DNA of 64,000 nt from Hyphomicrobium sp. 12-62-95 (GTDB lineage: Bacteria; Pseudomonadota; Alphaproteobacteria; Rhizobiales; Hyphomicrobiaceae): the NCBI GenBank assembly GCA_002279935.1, contig NCCZ01000013.1:124001-188000 (forward strand), in the 5' to 3' direction. A program made the position numbers and the translations under genes. Each line of letters begins with the position of its first letter. Position 1 is the stretch's first letter. Shown here piece by piece: positions 7,160-14,876 of this stretch. The notes under the pieces were generated by a model that was not told the origin of the DNA, ran no database searches, and was given only the letters and a program-made list of their open reading frames with translations.

Positions 7160-8089
7160 AATTGCCTTTCCGTTTCTCACTGTATTTAATTATTTAATCT
7201 ATGCATTACATATTGCAAAACCACAAATAAAATACAATCGTCCTCGTGCAACCACATGCTTTCAATCGCTTTTTGGCGGCCGACATGATTTCCACTCTTT
7301 TTCAGTGCGGATGCCGGCGTTGCAGTAGTTTTCGTGCGGGCGCCGTCTGGTTGCCGCCCGAAACACCGTGATCCTTCTTGCAGCCCCCCCCGCATTTCAT
7401 CGGGTGGGCGCTTTCTTTCCAGATAGGCCGCCGCCCATACGGGCTTTATGGGCGGCCTTGGGCGGCGTGCGTAAGCCACCGCCGCAAAGCGGCAACACAC
7501 CAAGGGATGCGCTTATGGCCCATGCCGCTGCCGGGCATTGCCTGCATACGTGTGTGTGTTGCCCCGCGTCCTATGCTAGAATAAGTATCGTGCCAACGAT
7601 TCCATATTCAGCCGCCGATTTGTTTGGCTTCATATCGATATATGAATAAATCGGCGACGGCTTTTAATTCCCATAATCGAAAATTCTTGCATTTTTTCTC
7701 CGAGTGAGGCCTAATATAAAGGCCGAACGAGGAGCGAGATGTGTTTTTGCTATGCAAAAACCCTCCCATTCGGACATAAAACGGGGCTTCGCCACCGTTT
7801 TATGTTTATCCGAATGGTCGGCATCTCGTGGGGAAACCGTCCCGGTTTCCCTCAACCCATCCAGGGTCGGGCTTGTGCCCGACACCACACCGGGGCAACG
7901 GCCGCCCCGGACCCGGCAAGCGGGCAGCTAATCCCCTGACTTAAGCTACCGACCCGCCACCCCCCAGCGCACGGCCCCGCGCACTCGACACCCGCCACGG
8001 CCTTACGGCCGGGCAGGGTCATGCGCGTTCCGGCTTTAAGCCGGACCGCCACTTCACAACACAGTCGAAACAGCTATGGAGGAACCCTA
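7160..8089. other. Gene-free region with candidate transfer origin (oriT) at about 7613-7820
   Basis: This 930-bp region has no supported gene and lies directly upstream of mobC and the relaxase gene, where an oriT is expected. It holds a nested palindrome at 7613-7656 (CGCCGATTT/AAATCGGCG outside, TTCATAT/ATATGAA inside), GTTTTTGC/GCAAAAAC at 7743-7761, and a long hairpin at 7767-7816 whose 18-bp arms pair fully apart from a 4-nt bulge. GC-rich hairpins follow near 7866-7905 and 8031-8045. The nic site could not be located by eye. Confidence 0.55.
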
Positions 8090-8446
8090 TTGAGCAAACC
8101 CATCACAGGGCGCGGCGGCCGTCCCATCAAACAGAAGGCCGAGAAGCGCTGCATTCAGATCAATATCCGCATCACCATCGCGGAAGACCACTATTACCGC
8201 CAGCAAGCGGCCAAGGCGGGACTCACCGTCGCCGAATACCTGAGAAGGGCCGGATTGAATCTCGCGATCTCGGTTCCCCGCCCAATGGCGGACGCGCAAC
8301 TGATCCGCGAAGTCAACGCCATCGGCGTGAACATCAACCAGATCGCCCGTGCCGCTAACCGAGGCCAGGACCAGCGCGACTTCTGGCAGACTCTCGCCGA
8401 AAAAGTTGCCAACACACTCGATGAACTGGTCAAGAGGTCGGCTTGA
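8090..8446 (+). CDS. mobC: MobC-like relaxosome accessory protein
   Basis: This protein helps the relaxase open the DNA at oriT. The 118-residue product has a basic N-terminus and then a ribbon-helix-helix-like section (QINIRITIAEDHYYRQQAAKA, then TVAEYLRRAGL). The C-terminal part EVNAIGVNINQIARAANR is the characteristic MobC signature. The start was placed at TTG 8090 because GGAGG lies 7 nt before it; the upstream ATG 8021 would add 23 unlikely residues. Its stop overlaps the TTG start of the relaxase gene (8443), so the two are translationally coupled. Confidence 0.85.
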   Translation: MSKPITGRGGRPIKQKAEKRCIQINIRITIAEDHYYRQQAAKAGLTVAEYLRRAGLNLAISVPRPMADAQLIREVNAIGVNINQIARAANRGQDQRDFWQTLAEKVANTLDELVKRSA

Positions 8447-9846
8447 ACCCGCGCATCCTGCATGGGCGCTCGTTCAAAGGCGCCGCCGCATATCTATTGA
8501 AAGGATCCAAGCACGAACTCAATGAAAAGCGAGTTGCGTGGACGATGACGCGCAACCTGGCCACCCAAAACCCCGAAACTGCCTGGCGTGTGATGGCCGC
8601 CATAGCCATGGACGCTCCGCAGCGGAAAAAGGAGGCCGGAATCCCCTCCACCGGCCGCAAGCAGAAGAACATCGTCAAGCATCTCGTGCTGACGTGGCAC
8701 CCCGAGGAAAAAGAAACCCTCACGCGCGAAGATATGGAGGCCGCCATCGAAGGCGCACTCAAAGCCTTGGGCGCTGAAAACCAGCAGGCGTTGATCATCT
8801 CGCACAACGATACCAAGCACCCCCACGTTCATATCCTGATCAACCGCACCCTCGACAACGGCGCGTTGCTGGACGATTCCAACGAATGGAACAACCTGTC
8901 GGCCTGGGCGCTCGAATATCAGCGCCAACGCGGTCAGCACTATTCGCCCCAGCGCGAATTAAACGCCGAGGCCCGCGCCCGCGGCGAGAAAACCAAATAC
9001 CGCCCGGTCCCCCGTCACATCATTGATGCTGAGAAATTCATCCGGCAATCAGCCAACGACAACCCCGATCGCCGCATCGAACTGCGCCACAAGCACCATG
9101 CCCTGGCCAAAGAGCAGGCCAACCGCTCACACAGACTGAAGAAGCGCCACAAAGCCCAGTGGGACGACCTGCAGCATGATTTCCTGCAAAACCGCCATGC
9201 CATCCGCGAACAAGCCCGGAAAGGGCAGGCGGCGGCGCGGGTGCAGATCATCGAGACGTTCCGGCCCCAGTGGAGGGCCTTGAAAGAGGCCGAGATCGCC
9301 GAACGCAGACAGTTCGAGGCGCGCGAAAAATCCACCTTCGGCCGCCTTTCGAATTTGTTCCGCAATGTCGACATCGCCCACGCGGCTGCAGACGGCCCGC
9401 GCCCTTCCATCCTGTCCCAGCTCTGGCGCGGCATCGGAGACGCGACCGAGCGCCAGGCCATGTTCGACAAGCAGCTCGCGCAGCGCCGCCAAGAGTTGGA
9501 TACGCGCCAGCGCAATGCCATCAGGGCAGCCATGCTCCCTGTCGTCGCCGCCTATAAGATGGAATCCGAAACAGCCGTCATCGAGTATCGCCGCGCGCGC
9601 GCAGACCTGACATTCATTCAGCGGGGCGAACTCGCCAAGAACAAGGCCGAATGGCACCAACTCATCGAGCGCCGCAAAGCCGACTTTGAAAAGCTGGCCC
9701 TCTCACTCGAGCGCACGCAGGAGTTCAACAAGGCTGCCGACCCACAGTCCTTCCTCGATAAGCTGCGTAACCGCGCCGCCGACTTCCGCCAGGATCGTGA
9801 TCCGCCCGGGCCATCCAATGACAACGATCGCACAAGGGATGATTGA
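8443..9846 (+). CDS. Relaxase / mobilization nuclease (MobA/VirD2-type)
   Basis: This is the HUH endonuclease that nicks oriT and pilots the strand into the recipient. The 467-residue product carries the metal-binding histidines in HNDTKHPHVHILINR (His121, His126, His128, His130). Tyr17 in GAAAYLLKG is a good candidate for the catalytic tyrosine. The relaxase domain covers about residues 1-180. The remainder is a long, strongly charged helical tail (QANRSHRLKKRHKAQWDD and onward) that probably binds the secretion machinery or DNA. There is no primase or helicase domain. It starts with TTG overlapping the mobC stop. This gene shows the region is at least mobilizable. Confidence 0.9.
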   Translation: MNPRILHGRSFKGAAAYLLKGSKHELNEKRVAWTMTRNLATQNPETAWRVMAAIAMDAPQRKKEAGIPSTGRKQKNIVKHLVLTWHPEEKETLTREDMEAAIEGALKALGAENQQALIISHNDTKHPHVHILINRTLDNGALLDDSNEWNNLSAWALEYQRQRGQHYSPQRELNAEARARGEKTKYRPVPRHIIDAEKFIRQSANDNPDRRIELRHKHHALAKEQANRSHRLKKRHKAQWDDLQHDFLQNRHAIREQARKGQAAARVQIIETFRPQWRALKEAEIAERRQFEAREKSTFGRLSNLFRNVDIAHAAADGPRPSILSQLWRGIGDATERQAMFDKQLAQRRQELDTRQRNAIRAAMLPVVAAYKMESETAVIEYRRARADLTFIQRGELAKNKAEWHQLIERRKADFEKLALSLERTQEFNKAADPQSFLDKLRNRAADFRQDRDPPGPSNDNDRTRDD

Positions 9847-9848
9847 CA

Positions 9849-10472
9849 ATGACCTTAGCCACGATCCGCGCCGTCGCCTTCGATGCCTTCGACACCCTTG
9901 TTCAGATCAGGCAGCCTCAACGCCCACTTTCCCTATTGCAAACGTGGATGCGGGCGAATCTCGCTGAGCCCCGCCTCGATGACTACGAATGGCTGATGAC
10001 ACACGACTTCGATCTCGCCGCTCTTTTTCCCGGCCTACCCACGGAGACGATTGATCATATCAACTCCGCCATCGCCCTCGAAGCCGCCAGCATCGCCGCG
10101 TTTGACGACGCCCTCCCGACGCTCTCAGTACTGCGCGACCGCGGATACAAAACCGCGCTCTGCTCCAACATCCTCACCCCTTACGCCGCCCCTGCCCTCG
10201 CAGTACTTCCCCTTCCATGGGACGCGATCACCTGGAGCTTCAAGGCCCGCGCCGCCAAGCCCAATCCCATGATTTACGTCGATCTCATACGCACACTCGA
10301 TGTGCAGCCTGACGAAATCCTGTTCGTCGGCGATCACATCGAAAACGATGTGACAGCCCCCCGCCGCGCCGGCATGAGTGCCCTTTACTTGCGACGCGGC
10401 TATCAACCTCTCGCCCCGGACAGAGAAATCGCAACACTCGGCACGCTCCTCACTCTGCTCCCGGAAATGTAA
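9849..10472 (+). CDS. HAD-superfamily hydrolase (haloacid dehalogenase-like)
   Basis: The 207-residue product has the HAD motifs in order: FDAFDTLV with nucleophile Asp12, LCSN near residue 102 (motif II serine), KARAAKPNPMIY with the motif III lysine, and FVGDHIENDV as motif IV. A helical cap is inserted after motif I, as in subfamily I. The residue two after the nucleophile is Phe rather than Asp, as in dehalogenase-like members, so phosphatase activity is not certain. The start is ATG 9849, three bases after the relaxase stop, so it follows mobC and the relaxase in one transcript. Its substrate and its link to transfer are unknown. Confidence 0.85.
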   Translation: MTLATIRAVAFDAFDTLVQIRQPQRPLSLLQTWMRANLAEPRLDDYEWLMTHDFDLAALFPGLPTETIDHINSAIALEAASIAAFDDALPTLSVLRDRGYKTALCSNILTPYAAPALAVLPLPWDAITWSFKARAAKPNPMIYVDLIRTLDVQPDEILFVGDHIENDVTAPRRAGMSALYLRRGYQPLAPDREIATLGTLLTLLPEM

Positions 10473-10484
10473 CTCCCAACCGAC

Positions 10485-10838
10485 CTAACCTTCCGGCAAT
10501 GGCACTGCGCCACCGGGATACATCGCCTCATACAGCAGCTTGGAGATTTCATAATCCCGCCGCGCATCCGAATGATCAATGGCAAGACGGCCCTGACGAT
10601 CCCGAATCCACGGATTGGCCGAATGATCGCGTAACGCCTCGCGGATGAATTCCAGACTGCCATTGAACGCAGCCGTATGCAGCGGCGTGAACCCGTCCTC
10701 GAGATCATCCTGATCCAATCGCTTGCCGGCCGATAGCGCCTTCATCAATTGAGCAATATCGTTGGTCCGCGCCGCCTCGAACAGGCTCGGATCTCTCTTT
10801 TTCGGCCCTTCCCGGGATTGCGCGCGCGGCTTCAACAC
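10485..10838 (-). CDS. Ankyrin-like partner protein of cassette 1
   Basis: The 117-residue product has a helical ankyrin-type core: SLFEAARTNDIAQLMKALS, then GFTPLHTAAFNGSLEFIREA, then NPWIRDRQGRLAIDHSDARR. It is clearly a paralogue of the protein encoded at 14523-14876, with GFTPLHTAA, NGSL, PWIRD, LAIDH, RRD and EAMYP-like stretches in the same order. Its start overlaps the end of the large upstream gene by 7 bases, so the two are coupled. It ends 12 bases from the convergent HAD gene. Its function is unknown; the strict pairing suggests it binds the large protein. Confidence 0.8.
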   Translation of the reverse strand: MLKPRAQSREGPKKRDPSLFEAARTNDIAQLMKALSAGKRLDQDDLEDGFTPLHTAAFNGSLEFIREALRDHSANPWIRDRQGRLAIDHSDARRDYEISKLLYEAMYPGGAVPLPEG

Positions 10839-12043
10839 GGGCGATATCCGATTGCAAACTTGTCCCGCAATTCCAGCAGCGAAACATACTGAGGACCTCT
10901 CTCCGAGATCTGCACGAACCCGGCCAGAGGATCAGTCCGCGGCCGATCCAGCCAGTACGTCCCCCGTGACTCAGAAATAACTTCGACAACCATTTGCCTG
11001 AACACGTTCGCGCCATCCAGAGGCCAGGCAATAGCTGAATTTACTGGAATTGGCGCATCCTGCTCTTCTGCAGCCGTCGGAAATAAAAAAACACGCGGAT
11101 TGCAGTGACGCGACAGGTCTGAGGTCAGCATTGACTGCGACACGCCTGCGCAGGACGGATTGGTGAGTATCAGGCTTGCAGACGCCCCCGAGGTCTTCAT
11201 CGGCGATAAAGCCGCGTAGCTTTCAAGAACGATGAACCCCGAATACAGATAAATCAGTCCCGACGACAGCGTATCGAAGCGCCGCAAACAATCGAGCGCT
11301 GTTGATCGCACACTGCCGACCCCGATTGGCTCTGCCACCAGCCCCGGCGGCAACAAACATGCGACCACCTCTACCGGGCTGATATTGCCTTTGAACGCAT
11401 GACAGAACAGCAACAGCAGGTATTGGCTTTCGAATGATGGGTCATCGCCCTGGGGCCGGCAATAAGCAGCAAAGACCGTTCTATCTAAAATCCTCGCCAG
11501 TTCGACTTGCTCAGCCTCGTTGCCCTTAAAGCCCATCTGCGGCCGGTAGAATATCGCCAACGACTCCCGGTGATATTCCCGCTTCGCATCAGAAACAGTG
11601 CGCTCGATCTCATCCAGCAAGCCCTCCACTCTGAGCCCGCGGATATAACGGTCTATGTACTGAAATTTCGTGTTCGTCGGCAGATGGCTGTTTTTGGGAT
11701 TGTACCAGCCCTTGAAATCATCCAGCCGCACCAATTCACTCCGCGGCCGGTTGACTTTCTTATCCTGATCGTTCCACCCCTCCTTCTCAGCCGCCGTCGC
11801 ATCCTCTTCGGCCATGATCTGATCGCGGATCGCCAGCCAGCCGACGCGCTTTCTGGTCGTCCGGGTTAGCTCATTTTTATAGCGCAGCAGCAGATCCATG
11901 TAGTGCCGCTTCAGCCCGTCCGGAAAATAGACCAGCGCCGGATCGACCGGCTTTTTTCCCCCAGCTTCGCCCGCCTTCCCGCTCCGAAGGGTAACAACCT
12001 TACCCTTCGCACCAGGGCCATCTGACCTTTCACTCGCGCTCAT
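10832..12043 (-). CDS. Large protein of cassette 1, unknown family
   Basis: Not recognised. The 403-residue product has a low-complexity G/K-rich start (1-33) and then a region shared with the 14867-15958 product. That region has YFPDGLKRHY (39-48), ELTRTTRKRVGWLAIRD (58-74), FKGWYNPKNSHLP (110-122) and KFQYIDRYIR (126-135). The C-terminal half has diverged but both proteins end in a YRP motif. There is no signal peptide, membrane helix or obvious catalytic motif. It is followed by an overlapping ankyrin-like gene. It starts only 33 bases from the divergent sigma-factor gene, so the two share a promoter region. A two-component conflict or regulatory unit is plausible but unproven. Confidence 0.75.
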   Translation of the reverse strand: MSASERSDGPGAKGKVVTLRSGKAGEAGGKKPVDPALVYFPDGLKRHYMDLLLRYKNELTRTTRKRVGWLAIRDQIMAEEDATAAEKEGWNDQDKKVNRPRSELVRLDDFKGWYNPKNSHLPTNTKFQYIDRYIRGLRVEGLLDEIERTVSDAKREYHRESLAIFYRPQMGFKGNEAEQVELARILDRTVFAAYCRPQGDDPSFESQYLLLLFCHAFKGNISPVEVVACLLPPGLVAEPIGVGSVRSTALDCLRRFDTLSSGLIYLYSGFIVLESYAALSPMKTSGASASLILTNPSCAGVSQSMLTSDLSRHCNPRVFLFPTAAEEQDAPIPVNSAIAWPLDGANVFRQMVVEVISESRGTYWLDRPRTDPLAGFVQISERGPQYVSLLELRDKFAIGYRPC

Positions 12044-12076
12044 CGATCAAGCCTTTTCACGAAGGAAATCAGATCC

Positions 12077-12937
12077 ATGGCGCGCATACCCCTCCCTGTT
12101 CCGGCACCCGTTTTCGACAAGGCCCAGAACCTTTCGCTGGCCGCCCGGTACCACGAAACGCGCGCGCCGCACCTCCTGGATCAGCTGGTCAAGAACCACC
12201 GCGGCCTGGTCGTCAGATTAGCCAAAACCTTCGGCCGTTACGACATCCCGCTGGAGGACATCATCTCCGAAGGCACCCTGGCCCTGGTGCAGGCCATCCA
12301 TAGCTTCGACCCTGCCAAGGCGGGCGACGCCTCCTTTGCGACCTACGCCACCTATTGGATCCGCACCGCCATCAAAGATTACATCATGCGCAACCACAGC
12401 ATCGTGGCCGTCACCCCCACGGGCGACACCAAGCGCGCCTTCTTCCGCGTCCGCTTCGAACGCAACAAGCTGGCCGAGGCCAACGCCGGCGTCCTGCCCC
12501 ACGATTATCAGAAAACTATCGCCAACAAGCTCGGCATCTCCATCGCCACCGTCACGCTTGTCGAAGCGCGCCTTGCCCGCGATGTGTCGACAGACATGCC
12601 CCTGCCCAACGCGGAGGACGGGACTCTCGTGGAAACTTTCTCTTCCACCGATCCCGTCCTCGAACCTGCCCCAACGCCCGAGGATCTCGTTTCAGAAATC
12701 CAGGAACGTGACTACCTGCGCTCGCTCATCAAGGGTCTCACCGACCGAGAGCGCCAGATCGTCAGCGAACGCGTGCTCGCTGCCAATCCGCCAACCATCG
12801 CGCGCCTGGCTGAAAAGCTCGGAATCACGCCGCAGCGTGTTCACCAGCTCGAAACCCGTGCGCTCAAAAAGCTGAAAGCAGCTTCGACCGGATTGATCCC
12901 GAACGAAGCAACCACGGCAAAACACACCAATGCCTAA
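12077..12937 (+). CDS. RpoH-like sigma factor on accessory DNA
   Basis: The 286-residue product is a sigma-70 family factor of the RpoH (sigma-32) group. Region 2 is clear: LVVRLAKTFGRYDIPLEDI, then GTLALVQAIHSFDP, then FATYATYWIRTAIKDYIMRN. Region 4 carries the helix-turn-helix LGITPQRVHQLETRALKKLK near residues 245-270. The region between them (KTIANKLGISIATVT) fits region 3. It is divergent from housekeeping RpoH in the linker. GAAGGAAAT lies before ATG 12077. It is flanked by cassette 1 (divergent) and an XRE gene (convergent, overlapping by 4 bases). It may direct polymerase to promoters of the element; no target promoters could be defined by eye. Confidence 0.85.
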   Translation: MARIPLPVPAPVFDKAQNLSLAARYHETRAPHLLDQLVKNHRGLVVRLAKTFGRYDIPLEDIISEGTLALVQAIHSFDPAKAGDASFATYATYWIRTAIKDYIMRNHSIVAVTPTGDTKRAFFRVRFERNKLAEANAGVLPHDYQKTIANKLGISIATVTLVEARLARDVSTDMPLPNAEDGTLVETFSSTDPVLEPAPTPEDLVSEIQERDYLRSLIKGLTDRERQIVSERVLAANPPTIARLAEKLGITPQRVHQLETRALKKLKAASTGLIPNEATTAKHTNA

Positions 12938-13323
12938 GCACGCACACCTGTGCCAACCGGCGTCCTCGAGGCCAGCATCCCGGCATGAACCCCTGGGCTG
13001 CTGCCTCGCTTGCGCCCGGGCATCGTGCGCGGGCCAAGATCGAGCTCGCGCTCCTGGGCAAAGCGATCAACGATCGCAAACACCTGCCCGCGCAGCTCTG
13101 TGGGTACCACCATCAGTTCGCAATCAAGTGCTTTGCTCATGTCCAGCACCAGGCCCAATGACAACCCCGTTGTCCCAACCTCGATCCGTGACAGCTGCGC
13201 CTGCGCCGACCCCACGTCCCGGCACAGATCCTGCTGAGATTTTTTGCGGATTACCCGCCATCGCGTCAACGAATTGACCAGCTTTGACCGCTCCTTCACG
13301 GCTCTTTTTTTCCATGTACTCAT
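12934..13323 (-). CDS. XRE-family helix-turn-helix regulator
   Basis: The 129-residue product has a canonical XRE domain at about residues 17-75 (SLTRWRVIRKKSQQDLCRDV, then AQAQLSRIEVG, then LVLDMSKALDCELMVVP). The arrangement and the ending MVVP resemble HipB-type antitoxins, but no HipA-like gene is nearby. A basic, probably disordered tail follows (GPRTMPGRKRGSSPG). AGGGG precedes ATG 13323. It converges on, and overlaps by 4 bases, the sigma-factor gene. It may regulate element genes or itself. Confidence 0.8.
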   Translation of the reverse strand: MSTWKKRAVKERSKLVNSLTRWRVIRKKSQQDLCRDVGSAQAQLSRIEVGTTGLSLGLVLDMSKALDCELMVVPTELRGQVFAIVDRFAQERELDLGPRTMPGRKRGSSPGVHAGMLASRTPVGTGVRA

Positions 13324-13498
13324 TATGATTTCCCCTCAATTATTAGTTGCACATTCTCTAATATTACCAGAAAACACATATCGATTTCAAATAATCATAC
13401 CTTTGTATTCCACCGCTTAAAGCACAACCATAAATTGACATAAATAAAAGACGCCAATATTTCTTGACGGCACTCGATTCTTACGCGTCAATTCCTCT

Positions 13499-13951
13499 AT
13501 GGACCCCTCGCCGTTTCTTGTACCACCCGAGCACCACAAAACGCTCGATTTCTGCTTTTACAAAATGTGCTGGGAAGCATCGCCCGGCCAGATCATGTCC
13601 CAATACCCAAGCCTGGCGCGTCAGATCGATTTCAGCGCCATATCCGCCTATCTAACAGCCCAGTGCCCTCCGATCGAATACATCAGCCCCTACTTCCCCC
13701 GTCATCGCGCCGAAGATCTCTGCCGCTATAAAATGACCCATGGCTGGGGCGACAGACAGATTGCCAACGCATTCCCGAGAACAGCGGCTCTTACCGACCT
13801 TCCCGCGTTGCGCAACAACACCCTCAATCTTCACCGCAGCCATATCCGCTACCTGATCGCCCTGAAATCCACCCTTCCCGATCCGGCCTCACTCGACGAA
13901 CAAATCGCCGCCACCGGAACAATCGGCAAGATCATTGCGGCCAACGCCTGA
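13499..13951 (+). CDS. Unknown 150-residue protein
   Basis: Not recognised. The product is soluble, rich in aromatic residues at its start (TLDFCFYKMCWEASPGQ), with a basic helical C-terminal half (LNLHRSHIRYLIALKSTL). No convincing ribosome site precedes ATG 13499, so the start is uncertain. The region before it (13324-13498) is AT-rich and contains TTGACA at 13436, which may belong to its promoter. The composition resembles its neighbours, so I take it as a real gene of the element, with no function assigned. Confidence 0.5.
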   Translation: MDPSPFLVPPEHHKTLDFCFYKMCWEASPGQIMSQYPSLARQIDFSAISAYLTAQCPPIEYISPYFPRHRAEDLCRYKMTHGWGDRQIANAFPRTAALTDLPALRNNTLNLHRSHIRYLIALKSTLPDPASLDEQIAATGTIGKIIAANA

Positions 13952-14131
13952 TTCCGCGCCCGCCAAATCAGCGGCAATCCCCACAATCGGCCCAGAGAAA
14001 GAGAGCGGCGAGCCTTGCGCGGCTTTGCCGAGCAATGCAGAAAGAGTTTTTTCTTGCATTATCGCAATAATTTATGCAATGCCAAATCATCGTCAATAAT
14101 TACGGAGAAGATCCAGAAAGAAAACTACATT

Positions 14132-14431
14132 ATGTCTAAACGCTTATTTATTTCATCTCTGGCCGCCGCCTTCTCGGCCGGCACCGCCTTCGGCCTTTAT
14201 ATAGACCACGTCATTACAAGCGACGAAATCTGCGCTATTCAAAACGCCAAAGATCTCCCGCACCTAAGCAAAAACTCTGCCGACGCTTCAAACACGCCAA
14301 CCCACCGCGTCAAGGAGCATTTTTATGACTTCCCTCCAATTGCATCCGACTCCTGGCCCGACAAAACCGTCCCGCAAAACAAACCCAGTGACGGCGGATG
14401 GATCTATATGGCCCCAGAACCGGGCCCGTGA
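14132..14431 (+). CDS. Small secreted or membrane-tethered protein
   Basis: The 99-residue product begins MSKRLFISSLAAAFSAGTAF, a signal peptide or signal anchor (residues 4-22), followed by a polar region with no recognisable domain. The start was placed at ATG 14132 rather than 14015 because the signal sequence begins there. The upstream stretch 13952-14131 is AT-rich with a TTGCAT/ATGCAA inverted repeat and probably holds the promoter. A hairpin without a clear T-run follows. Function unknown. Confidence 0.55.
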   Translation: MSKRLFISSLAAAFSAGTAFGLYIDHVITSDEICAIQNAKDLPHLSKNSADASNTPTHRVKEHFYDFPPIASDSWPDKTVPQNKPSDGGWIYMAPEPGP

Positions 14432-14454
14432 TTTCACGCGCAACCCCCGACCCT

Positions 14455-14497
14455 GCGGCTTGCCAGCTCCAACAGCATGCTCGGCAAGCCGCTTCTT
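14455..14497 (+). terminator. Perfect 10-bp hairpin, possible terminator
   Basis: GCGGCTTGCC (14455-14464) pairs exactly with GGCAAGCCGC (14483-14492) around 18 nt. Only TTCTT follows, so termination is possible but weak. It lies between two convergent genes. Confidence 0.45.
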
Positions 14498-14522
14498 CCC
14501 CACCCCACCTTTCTAGGAAGCG

Positions 14523-14876
14523 CTATTCCGAAAACCGTACCTGCCCATTGGGGTACATGGCATCGAACAGCAGATTCATAGCCGCTCGATCCCTGCGCAC
14601 TTCCGCATGATCAATCGCCAGCATGCCCTTGTTGTCCCTGATCCAAGGATCGACATGCTTGATCTTAAGGGCTTCCTCTAGGAACCGCAGGCTCCCGTTC
14701 AGCGCTGCCGTATGCAAGGGCGTGAACCCGCTACCCGGCCCTTGCTCATTCAAAGAACGTCCACGGTCCAGCGCCCCCTGCATAAGCCCCACATCGTCCA
14801 TCCGCGCCGCATCGAACAGCGGATTGCCGATCATCTGCTTGAGCTTACGCTCGATCTCCGCCTTGCTCAATCCCAT
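14523..14876 (-). CDS. Ankyrin-like partner protein of cassette 2
   Basis: The 117-residue product is the same length as its paralogue at 10485-10838 and shares its core: PLFDAARMDDVGLMQGAL, GFTPLHTAALNGSLRFLEEA, DPWIRDNKGMLAIDHAEVRR and LLFDAMYPNGQV. The N-terminal 20 residues differ. The ATG overlaps the end of the large upstream gene by 10 bases, repeating the overlapping layout of cassette 1. Conservation of both the protein and the overlap indicates that the two products work as a pair. Function unknown. Confidence 0.8.
   Translation of the reverse strand: MGLSKAEIERKLKQMIGNPLFDAARMDDVGLMQGALDRGRSLNEQGPGSGFTPLHTAALNGSLRFLEEALKIKHVDPWIRDNKGMLAIDHAEVRRDRAAMNLLFDAMYPNGQVRFSE

Noticed and set aside
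7186..7649. Short frames (105 and 93 residues) before the relaxase region
   Set aside because: No ribosome site, no protein-like composition, and they overlap hairpin-rich DNA better explained as a transfer region.
12934..13323. HipBA toxin-antitoxin pair
   Set aside because: The XRE protein resembles HipB-type antitoxins, but there is no HipA-like kinase gene next to it.
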